A stretch of 20,489 nucleotides of DNA. Source: Candidatus Borrarchaeota archaeon (GTDB lineage: Archaea > Asgardarchaeota > Sifarchaeia > Borrarchaeales > Borrarchaeaceae). A program made the position numbers and the translations under genes. Below the pieces are notes generated by a model, which saw only the letters and a list, made by a program, of their open reading frames with translations, was not told the DNA's origin and did no database searches. Positions 13,875 through 20,489 of this stretch are shown here, piece after piece. The stretch lies in contig JAEORY010000019.1 in NCBI GenBank assembly GCA_016840645.1, positions 1 to 20,489 on the forward strand. Reading direction: 5' to 3'. Each line of letters opens with the position of its first letter. Positions within the stretch are counted from its first letter, which is position 1.

Positions 13875-16241
13875 ATGGACTCTATTGCAAAGGACAACGT
13901 TTTAAAAATATTTACTCTAAAAGAGGATTCTTCTTTTTACATTGTCGTTCAATCTTTGCTTGCTTTGTTTGAATATCATCTTTATAAATCAAAAAAACTT
14001 CAAACCATTTTTACTGAATGGAAACTGCATTCCAAAGGAAAATTACCGAAAACAATACCTCGCACATGGAAAAATATAACAAAAGATGTGGGTTTGAAGA
14101 ATGAAAGTAAGCAAAAAACGCTTTTTTGTATTGAAACCTTACTCGTTATGCTATTCAAATCCATTCTAGCGATTTTCTCACAGAAATACAAATTACCTTT
14201 TTCTCAAGCATCTTTCGCTTCTAAAAAGCAATCTTTTACTGATATCGTGCAATTCATTAACGAAATAGATACTCATCTTCTCTATAGTGAACCCTACGAA
14301 AAACAATTCGATTGGTGGTTTGAACCTTTTGAAAAATTCGAAAACGAAAAAGCCGCACCCGAAAGAATGGTATCTCATTTAGAGAAATTGAGAACTGGTT
14401 TAAGTAACATGATGAAGTTCTTAGAAGAAATATCTTTATCTCAAGAAACTGACATTTTTGGTGAACTTTATCAACATATAATAGATAGACAGATTCGAAA
14501 AAACTTAGGAGAGTTTTATACACCATTATCTGTAGTTAAAATTATTCTAGATAGTGTCGGTTATCTAAAAGGGAATCAACTGAACAAGAAGATATTATTA
14601 GATCCTGCATGTGGCAGTGGAGTTTTTCTAATAGAGGCTTTGAAACGATATATCTCAGATGTGATAGAAGATGCTGAATTATTAGGATGGTCTCAAGTTT
14701 TAGAAGAGTTATGTAATTGCTCAAAGATTCTAGGTCTTGATATTAATCCCTTTTCTTGTCTTATGACAAAAATAAGGTTTGCACTTGAACTATTGCCTTA
14801 TTATAGAAAGGCACTTCAAGAAAAACCATCCTTCGTATTTCCAAAACCTCCGATATTCAGTTCTAATTTTCTGATTGAATCAGGACTTGATGAAAACTCT
14901 TTTGATTACATCATAGGAAATCCTCCGTATGTTGGCGTGACACAAATACCCAAAGAAGAAAGAAAAATCTATCAGAAAAAATTCAAGACAGCAAAAGGAC
15001 GCCTAAATTTATATATCCTCTTTATAGAACGAGCAATCGATCTATTAAAGCCTGATGGAATGCTTGGATTTCTTTTATCAACCGCTTTTATGGTTTATAG
15101 TGGATATGGGAGAGCATTGCGTGAATATATATTAGAAAAGTGTCGCATCAAAAAAATGATTAACCTCGCATTATGTGAATCGGTATTTAAACAGGACGTT
15201 AGTGTAGGAATTTATATTTTCCAAAAGACAAAGACTAATAAAAAGGTCGATCCGATAACTTCAGTTGTTCTCAAGACAAATGATTTACACTCGTTAAGTT
15301 CTATACCCTCTACTGAGAAAGAAACACCAAAACATATCGTAATGATGTTCCCTCAATCTTTCTTTTCCATGACGCAAGAAAACATCTTTTCTCCATTTTT
15401 AGGCAACAAATATCATTCAATTATTAAAAAGATGGAAGATGGGATAACTGTATTGGGAGATCTTTTTAAGATTGAGCAATGCATACGAATTGGAAGTTCG
15501 GAGACGCGAAAATTAGTTCTAATCAGTGAAGAACAGTATAAATCTTTATCATTATTACAACAAAAACGCCATCGAAGAATTATTAATGGCTTAGACTTAG
15601 AACGATACAGAATTAACTGGAAACATATATATCTTAAATATGAGCCAGAAACAGATGACGAAAGGCTCTACTTATCTAAAAACCCATCCATTTTCGAGAG
15701 AGAGAAACTTTTTTTCAGAAATACAAGTAAATACCTAACAACGGCGTATGATGGTGGAGGGAATTCCTCAAAATTAGACCACGAAAAGTATTATTATGCG
15801 CTTAATACACTTTATCTGCTTTTCTTGAATGCTGAAAATGAAAAGAACCGAAATGACTTTTTAATAAAATACGCCTTAGCCTATTTAAACTCTCCATTAG
15901 CCGAATTTTATTATCGAGTAATGTATTGGGGGCTGCTAATTCCTGGTGGAAGTATGAAGTATAGGGAATGTATTAAATACCTCCCATTTAAATTACCGGA
16001 AACCTCTAAAGAAGAAAATATCATTAGGAATATTGTAGGTAATGTTGATAAAATACTTGAAGCACAACCCTTTCACAGTCCTGATATCGATTACAGTCTA
16101 CTAAAGAGAATCAATCAATCATTGTTTAACTTGTATAATTTTAATTCATTGGAAATTGAACAGATCAACAGATTTTTGACAGATTTCTGTCCATCTTGTC
16201 CTGCTGAAACTAAGTCAAAGATAAAGCTATTAGAAAAATGA
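13875..16241 (+). CDS. Adenine-specific DNA methyltransferase, Eco57I/TaqI-like (no nuclease seen)
   Basis: Encodes 788 residues. Motif X-like GEFYTP (about 212-217) and motif I DPACGSG (243-249) bind S-adenosylmethionine. Motif IV NPPY (349-352) is the catalytic site of N6-adenine methyltransferases. The C-terminal half (from about 510, GDLFKIEQCIRIG) looks like the TaqI-type target-recognition domain with long Leu/Tyr-rich helices. The N-terminal 200 residues are helical. I see no PD-(D/E)xK or other nuclease motif, and no restriction, BREX or DISARM gene lies next to it, so it may be an orphan methylase or half of a type IIG-like enzyme that lost cleavage. It is strongly AT-rich (Lys/Asn/Ile-heavy), which fits acquired defence genes. 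The ATG at 13875 has only a weak GATGGA element. Confidence 0.88.
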   Translation: MDSIAKDNVLKIFTLKEDSSFYIVVQSLLALFEYHLYKSKKLQTIFTEWKLHSKGKLPKTIPRTWKNITKDVGLKNESKQKTLFCIETLLVMLFKSILAIFSQKYKLPFSQASFASKKQSFTDIVQFINEIDTHLLYSEPYEKQFDWWFEPFEKFENEKAAPERMVSHLEKLRTGLSNMMKFLEEISLSQETDIFGELYQHIIDRQIRKNLGEFYTPLSVVKIILDSVGYLKGNQLNKKILLDPACGSGVFLIEALKRYISDVIEDAELLGWSQVLEELCNCSKILGLDINPFSCLMTKIRFALELLPYYRKALQEKPSFVFPKPPIFSSNFLIESGLDENSFDYIIGNPPYVGVTQIPKEERKIYQKKFKTAKGRLNLYILFIERAIDLLKPDGMLGFLLSTAFMVYSGYGRALREYILEKCRIKKMINLALCESVFKQDVSVGIYIFQKTKTNKKVDPITSVVLKTNDLHSLSSIPSTEKETPKHIVMMFPQSFFSMTQENIFSPFLGNKYHSIIKKMEDGITVLGDLFKIEQCIRIGSSETRKLVLISEEQYKSLSLLQQKRHRRIINGLDLERYRINWKHIYLKYEPETDDERLYLSKNPSIFEREKLFFRNTSKYLTTAYDGGGNSSKLDHEKYYYALNTLYLLFLNAENEKNRNDFLIKYALAYLNSPLAEFYYRVMYWGLLIPGGSMKYRECIKYLPFKLPETSKEENIIRNIVGNVDKILEAQPFHSPDIDYSLLKRINQSLFNLYNFNSLEIEQINRFLTDFCPSCPAETKSKIKLLEK

Positions 16242-16330
16242 TATGTAGCAAAAATTCTGGTTTTTTCTCGAAATATAGAAAAATAAAAAAGAAATTGGTG
16301 AATTTTTCACATGTATCATTGTTTTAGACT

Positions 16331-16387
16331 TTAGCAGCTTGCTCCGCATTTGCAGGCAGTTGCTGTTTTCTTTCTGATCTTTTTCAT
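16331..16387 (-). CDS. 18-residue Cys-containing micropeptide
   Basis: Minus-strand ATG (16387) to TAA (16331) codes MKKIRKKTATACKCGASC: a basic head (K/R at 2, 3, 5, 6, 7), a Thr/Ala hinge, and a Cys-x-Cys-x-x-x-Cys end at the very C-terminus. Three independent signals mark it as expressed. GGTGACT (16391-16397) sits at ideal distance from the ATG. A TATA box lies at 16424-16433. A U-rich tract follows the stop (complement of about 16265-16290). The shape, basic leader plus Cys core, recalls RiPP precursors such as SCIFF-type peptides or a tiny metal-binding peptide. No maturase is adjacent. It diverges from the cupin gene across an operator-rich spacer. The family is unknown, and coding is likely but unproven. 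Confidence 0.6.
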   Translation of the reverse strand: MKKIRKKTATACKCGASC

Positions 16388-16423
16388 AATAGTCACCAAA
16401 AAAACTATGATTTATTGTTTGTA

Positions 16424-16433
16424 CCTATAAAGT
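16424..16433 (-). promoter_or_regulatory. TATA box of the micropeptide gene
   Basis: Minus strand ACTTTATAGG, centred about 41 bases before the ATG at 16387. A start 25 bases downstream gives a leader of about 16 bases that contains the GGTGACT ribosome binding site. Confidence 0.5.
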
Positions 16434-16472
16434 GCTTTTTCTTTAAAAAGTTTTGTAAAACGCCACTTTTCA

Positions 16473-16563
16473 ATATTACGGATTATAAGATTGCGTAATA
16501 CTCAAGTTATTTACATCTACAGACACATTAGATATTACGCAATGAGAACTCAGTAATACTCAA
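16473..16563. repeat. Duplicated TATTAC...GTAATA dyad (operator-like)
   Basis: Two units about 59 bases apart share ATATTACG (16473-16480 and 16532-16539) and GTAATACTCAA (16495-16505 and 16553-16563). Each unit is itself a dyad: TATTAC then GTAATA, starting 21 bases apart in the first and 20 in the second, i.e. two helical turns. In addition ATTGCGTAATA (16490-16500) is a perfect 11-base inverted repeat of TATTACGCAAT (16533-16543). This looks like a binding array for a dimeric regulator between the divergent micropeptide and cupin genes. The rest of 16242-16705 is AT-rich and holds only these sites, the micropeptide and the cupin leader. Confidence 0.55.
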
Positions 16564-16705
16564 ACCAAATTGAATGAAAAGTGAGTGAATTTTAAGAACT
16601 GCCTTTTAATTGCGTCAGTGAATAATTCTTTCAATTCGAAACAACAAGGTTAAAAAGAAAATTTCTGATACTAAGGAAACGTTAAATAGTTATGGAGGGT
16701 ATTGA

Positions 16706-17044
16706 ATGAAATTATTCCACTACGACCAAGTAGAATTAGTAAAAGCTGAACAAGGTGCAAAGGATACTTATGTTCGCTGGTTGATCTCAAAAGAAAAAGA
16801 TGCCGCAAAAAGGTTTGCAATGCGATTATTTGAATTGAAACCAGGTGGTAGTTCACCCTTTCATGAGCATGGCTGGGAGCACGAAGTGTTTATTATTGAA
16901 GGTAGCGGCACTGTTACATTCCCTGACGGAAATAAAAAACCGCTTAAACCATGGGATGTTGTTTGGATACCAGAAAACGAAGAACATAACTTCCAAGCTG
17001 GAGAGAATGGCCTTAAGTTTATTTGCTTGATTCCTTATCTTTGA
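16706..17044 (+). CDS. Single-domain cupin protein
   Basis: A 112-residue cupin_2 protein. Cupin motif 1 is PFHEHGWEHEVFIIEGSG, giving metal ligands His53, His55 and Glu60. Motif 2 supplies His94 in IPENEEHNF after PWDVVW. A divalent metal in the small beta-barrel is therefore expected. Such stand-alone cupins act as dioxygenases, isomerases or metabolite-binding proteins, and the substrate is not readable here. The ATG at 16706 has a strong GGAGG ribosome binding site. It sits to the right of the duplicated dyad shared with the Cys micropeptide gene, so regulation in common is plausible. Codon use is less AT-rich than in the methyltransferase to its left. Confidence 0.88.
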   Translation: MKLFHYDQVELVKAEQGAKDTYVRWLISKEKDAAKRFAMRLFELKPGGSSPFHEHGWEHEVFIIEGSGTVTFPDGNKKPLKPWDVVWIPENEEHNFQAGENGLKFICLIPYL

Positions 17045-17150
17045 AAAACTCTCGGTGTTAAACGCTGAAAAGCGGTCATCAGATCAATACATTTCTTTTT
17101 TCAATATAATTTAAAGATAAGATTGACAAAATCAATTTCAGTTTATGCAA

Positions 17151-17846
17151 TTATATGCTAGTGACATGCTTTTCTATAGAAATTAATTTATAACTAAGAA
17201 GGCGCTGTAATATTGGAAACACTTCAAAAGAGGACGTTTTGAGGTCTTTTGAAAGTTCATCTAAAGAAGAGTCTCCCTCAATAAGTCGCGAAACAATTTC
17301 CTCTCTTAAATCCAAATTAATAAATGGGTAATAATCGAGAAATCCTTGTTGATCTGATATATAAACAGGTTTCATAATTGCTTGTGTTTGAACGATCTGC
17401 TTATTTTCATTCATTTCATCTGTTTGAAGAACCGAATCAAGAAAATTGTATAACTCTTTAAATTCTTCCCCCATTATTTGACCTGTATTTCTAATTTTAC
17501 TTACAATGCTGCTTTTAATTCGTTGAACTAAAGGTTCGATCTCTTTAAAGAAAAACCATTCAAACTCTGATTCAACAAAAACGGAAATGGTCGCGGGTAT
17601 CAGACTTTCTGTTCCATTTTCTTCGTGTGGATGCAGAAAATAGTAAACAAGGACTGTAAGTTCAGGAAATTGAAGTATTGATGCTCCTTCATAATCTATA
17701 GAAAGATCTAATGTCGTTAAAACCAGAGTTGTCGATTTTATAATTATTTTATGAATTAGATTTTCCTCTAATGTCGAGGGGTAAACATATGACGGCTTTA
17801 GGTCTCCTTTCAATTCAGAGTGTGTAAAGATAATCCCACGAGTCAT
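17151..17846 (-). CDS. Longin-like plus winged-helix protein
   Basis: A 231-residue protein of no family I can name. The N-terminal half (about 1-125) shows sheet-helix features: GIIFTHSELKG, a strand-rich stretch around ASILQFPELTVLVYYFLHPH, then ATISVFVESEFEWFFFKEI and a long helix, reminiscent of longin-type domains. A charged linker (about 126-165) leads to a C-terminal winged-helix-like domain: YPFINLDLREEIVSRLIEG, then SLDELSKDLKTSSFEVFPIL as recognition-type helices, and SYKLISIEKHV as the wing. No transmembrane segment is seen. The ATG at 17846 has a GAGGAT about 13 bases upstream. If the reading is right, it couples a trafficking-type fold to a possible DNA- or protein-binding wing. 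Both domain calls are tentative. Confidence 0.7.
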   Translation of the reverse strand: MTRGIIFTHSELKGDLKPSYVYPSTLEENLIHKIIIKSTTLVLTTLDLSIDYEGASILQFPELTVLVYYFLHPHEENGTESLIPATISVFVESEFEWFFFKEIEPLVQRIKSSIVSKIRNTGQIMGEEFKELYNFLDSVLQTDEMNENKQIVQTQAIMKPVYISDQQGFLDYYPFINLDLREEIVSRLIEGDSSLDELSKDLKTSSFEVFPILQRLLSYKLISIEKHVTSI

Positions 17847-18195
17847 TTCAGTCTATATCCTCAATCAACTACTAATTTTATCAATTCTTCTTTTTCAATA
17901 CACTGAAAAAGGCAAATACTGTTTTCTGTTATATATAACCTTCATTTGATTTTTAGAGTTACTATAGGTACATTTCGAGCAACAACAATTACTATAATGT
18001 TAATTTTACAAACTTGTGACTATTATATGTTACTGTTTCTATCTTTGTTACATGTTTTTGACTAGTTGTGTATTATTCTTTAATTCTCAAAATTCAATAA
18101 GACTATTGTATAGCACATAATTCAATACTTAGTAGATTAGATGCTATCCTAAAATGGAAAAAACCCTGATTAGAATAAAAAAAAAGTAAAGAAAG
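17847..18195. other. Intergenic region, AT-rich
   Basis: No gene is supported. It contains a palindromic TATA box, GTTATATATAAC (17928-17939), that suits the minus-strand gene starting at 17846 with a leader of about 60 bases. At the right end, an A-run (18177-18185) forms a U9 tract on the minus strand just after the permease stop, a likely terminator. The rest is featureless AT-rich sequence. Confidence 0.5.
17928..17939 (-). promoter_or_regulatory. Palindromic TATA box
   Basis: GTTATATATAAC is fully self-complementary and reads as box A on either strand. It lies about 85-90 bases before the ATG at 17846. Confidence 0.4.
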
Positions 18196-20489
18196 TTACC
18201 GCATTCTAAGAATTTCAGCAGTATTTTTCTTCGAGATCATACGAGATGGAATCCATGCTCCAATAGCACCTATTATAATTGATGCAACGATCACTAATCC
18301 CAGTTCCAGCCAAGGGATATACAGCGGTAATGGTTGTTCAGTGAATATGGACTGTTGTGCAATTAACGAAAGCCCTGTGAAATATCCTACAAAAGTACCT
18401 GATAGGCCAGCTGCCATCGTCAGGATTATGGACTCAAACATAAATATATTGGTTATGTGTTTGCGTTTAAGTCCTACGCTTTTCATAATTCCGATTTCTC
18501 GAATACTCTCTTGGATCGTAGTATAACTACTTGCTGTGAGTCCAAATAGAGCTATGATCATACCAAATCCCAGTGCTATCGTAAAGAACAATTGGAGGGT
18601 TGCAAGACTTCGTTGTACCTCTTCTATTTCTTCCACAACGACTATGACGTTTAATTCTTCCCTTGCTGAATAAGATTGTCTAAGGGTTCTAGCGACATTT
18701 CTTGAAGCCTCTGGAGTAGTCGTTTGTATTAACAGTCTATCGACTGGTTCGACGTAATCCTCTAGTTCCTCGCTATCGGTTCTATCGATATCCTGTCCCT
18801 CATAGAGGTTAAAGATCAAAGCGTAAGTAGTTTGAGATACCAAAACGTCACTAAAACCTGACTCTCTCTCTTGAAAGCCTGAGAAGGCAGGCATATCACT
18901 AGCAAGTGCGACAACAGTAAGCTCAGTAGTGAAAACGTCTCTTCCTGTAGCTAGATTTCTAGCGGATTCGATGCGGACTTTTTCTCCAACATGAACCTGA
19001 AGTCTTTTTGCTGCACCTTCGGATATGATAGTAGTATTTTCCACCTCATTAATTGCTTTAAAGGCTTGGACGTCCCCTTCTGTAAATCTGGCGAGATCAA
19101 AGTACGTTTTATTTGGAAAATCAGCATCTACTGCATATACGCTTGCGCTTACATCTTCAAACAGTATCAGGTCACCCATTCTAACCGATGAAGACCCATT
19201 AGGATGATTTTCATGACTTACTCGTGTAATATCTACTACACCATTTATCTCTTTAATCTCAGGGACAAGCTCTGTGTCGTTTATCCAGATTGGAATATTG
19301 CTGCTTGTAGTGCCGGGTCCAAATCCTCCTCCTCCAAATCCTGCACCTTGTACTGAACTTGTGGTCGATACAAGAGCTAAATCTGTTCCAACTTCAGCTC
19401 GTACAGCATCTACATTGTACAGTGTCTGCACAGTTAGCATCGTTGAAAGGAACAGAATGAATGCAATTGAAACACTATACATAATAGCGGTTAATGTATT
19501 TCTTCTGCGGTGTTTTTTAAGGTACATTGCGACAACGTCATTAATTCGGCGAGTGAATGGGCGAATTATTCGTACAAGTAACTTTTCTACGCTTGGAACT
19601 AAGCCACCAAGGCCAATCAGGTCAAATCCTAATAACAAGGCAAGCATCATTCCAAGGAATAATGTCCCGATCACCGACAGATCTCCAGTAATAAAGGCGG
19701 TAGGAAATACGAAGAAAACAAATCCCGAGACACCCGAAATAATAATGCCATAAAAAATCAAACCACGACTGACGCCTCTCTCTCTTTTTACACTTTGCTT
19801 GGTAGGGTTTCCCCGCATAGGCGTTAGGGAATCGACAATGTCAACCCGAGTGACTTTCATCGCGGGATAAATGGAACTAATTAGACCTACTGCAATTCCT
19901 GCGACTATACTTGTTGCTATTGTCGTGGGTGTGACAATAATCTGCAATGTTACAGATCCAACAAGAAATTGAAGACCTCCAGCCGTTAATATAGAGAGAA
20001 GTCCTATACTCAACAGAAATCCAATAACGACTCCGACAACTGTGCCTAAAACGGCTATTATTACCGCTTCTAATATGACAAGGCGATATATGTGCTTCTT
20101 CTTTGCTCCGAGAGCCATAAATAGACCAAAATCATGCGTCTTCTCTTCAACCGAGATTGTTAAAAGACTGTACATTAGCACACAAGAAATGACAAGTGAG
20201 ATTACTGCTACCATTCCAAGGATGATTCTAATAAAGACCCCTTGTTGATCGAGCTGCTGCAATTCGTCAGTAATCGGTAACTCCACGTTGTATTCATAAC
20301 CCACTGCGTCTTGTATTCGTGTTCCCAATTTTACGGTCCTTGAAACTGTCGCGTCAATTTCGCGAATATCATATAGAAAATCTCTATTTTCAAAAACGCC
20401 TACAAGTTCGGTAACATATTTGCTTGATCTTAAAAGATCTCTTGCTGCCCACAGTCCGACTATCATTGCGTTATCATCAGAATCTGCCA
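18196..20489 (-). CDS. ABC transporter permease of the FtsX/MacB type (5' end outside the window)
   Basis: Visible part is 763 residues. The frame stays open to the right edge (ADSDDNA precedes an internal Met), so the true start is beyond 20489. Two FtsX-like units are present. In each, a helix is followed by a cytoplasmic signature: EKTHDFGLFMALGAKKKHIYRLVILEA in two stretches near residues 115-142, and IREIGIMKSVGLKRKHI near 670-690. Between them lie further helices and a large outer domain (about 365-620) of strand-rich, Gly/Ser-rich sequence including GAGFGGGGFGPG. This is the duplicated-permease layout of lipoprotein- or peptide-exporting ABC systems. The ATPase partner must be outside the window. 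It ends ISKKNTAEILRMR at 18196. Confidence 0.9.
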   Translation of the reverse strand, partial: ADSDDNAMIVGLWAARDLLRSSKYVTELVGVFENRDFLYDIREIDATVSRTVKLGTRIQDAVGYEYNVELPITDELQQLDQQGVFIRIILGMVAVISLVISCVLMYSLLTISVEEKTHDFGLFMALGAKKKHIYRLVILEAVIIAVLGTVVGVVIGFLLSIGLLSILTAGGLQFLVGSVTLQIIVTPTTIATSIVAGIAVGLISSIYPAMKVTRVDIVDSLTPMRGNPTKQSVKRERGVSRGLIFYGIIISGVSGFVFFVFPTAFITGDLSVIGTLFLGMMLALLLGFDLIGLGGLVPSVEKLLVRIIRPFTRRINDVVAMYLKKHRRRNTLTAIMYSVSIAFILFLSTMLTVQTLYNVDAVRAEVGTDLALVSTTSSVQGAGFGGGGFGPGTTSSNIPIWINDTELVPEIKEINGVVDITRVSHENHPNGSSSVRMGDLILFEDVSASVYAVDADFPNKTYFDLARFTEGDVQAFKAINEVENTTIISEGAAKRLQVHVGEKVRIESARNLATGRDVFTTELTVVALASDMPAFSGFQERESGFSDVLVSQTTYALIFNLYEGQDIDRTDSEELEDYVEPVDRLLIQTTTPEASRNVARTLRQSYSAREELNVIVVVEEIEEVQRSLATLQLFFTIALGFGMIIALFGLTASSYTTIQESIREIGIMKSVGLKRKHITNIFMFESIILTMAAGLSGTFVGYFTGLSLIAQQSIFTEQPLPLYIPWLELGLVIVASIIIGAIGAWIPSRMISKKNTAEILRMR

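Noticed and set aside
13875..16241. BREX PglX or DISARM methylase
   Set aside because: Protein is shorter than typical PglX and no companion genes (PglZ, BrxC, helicase, phospholipase D) lie in the window.
19274..19753. 159-codon plus-strand frame inside the permease gene
   Set aside because: Antisense shadow of a well-supported permease frame. Composition (Pro/Arg/Asn-rich) is that of a complement strand.

Overview
The window (about 36% G+C by eye) looks like chromosomal DNA of an archaeon, most likely an Asgard (Promethearchaeota-type) lineage. Evidence: an archaeal-type S-adenosylmethionine synthetase, an aIF1/SUI1 initiation factor, an FmdE-family protein, GGTGA/GGAGG ribosome binding sites and TATA-like boxes about 25 bases before inferred transcript starts, plus a Ras/Rho-like small GTPase and two proteins that look like longin-fold partners. 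The lineage is inferred from gene content; no marker tree was possible.

Layout. 1-83: last 26 codons of a plus-strand gene. 218-1516: MFS transporter (minus). 1517-1870: intergenic stretch with a GC-richer, gene-fragment-like island. 1871-3283: B12-binding radical SAM enzyme (minus). 3444-4239: two-gene operon of a small cysteine-pair protein and a small GTPase (minus). 4525-5739: SAM synthetase (minus). 6001-8140: acetamidase/formamidase gene (plus) bracketed by inverted 43-base hairpin repeats and by two decayed IS200/IS605-type tnpB 3' ends. 8195-9577: two paralogous V4R-like cysteine proteins (minus). 9782-10584: operon of a longin-like protein and a three-helix membrane protein (minus). 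10749-12731: FmdE-family protein and a GT-C membrane glycosyltransferase (plus). 12706-13660: small unknown protein and aIF1 (minus). 13875-16241: Eco57I/TaqI-class adenine methyltransferase (plus). 16331-17044: an 18-residue Cys peptide gene (minus) divergent from a cupin (plus), separated by a repeated dyad. 17151-17846: longin-like plus winged-helix protein (minus). 18196-20489: FtsX/MacB-like permease running off the window (minus).

The genes do not form one pathway. Three groups suggest local cooperation: GTPase plus small partner, longin plus membrane protein, and cupin plus Cys micropeptide sharing an operator-rich spacer. The most unusual signals are the micropeptide transcription unit with its neighbouring dyads, and the acetamidase gene framed by inverted tnpB-family end hairpins and relic guide-RNA-like tails. 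No CRISPR array, tRNA or rRNA was seen.
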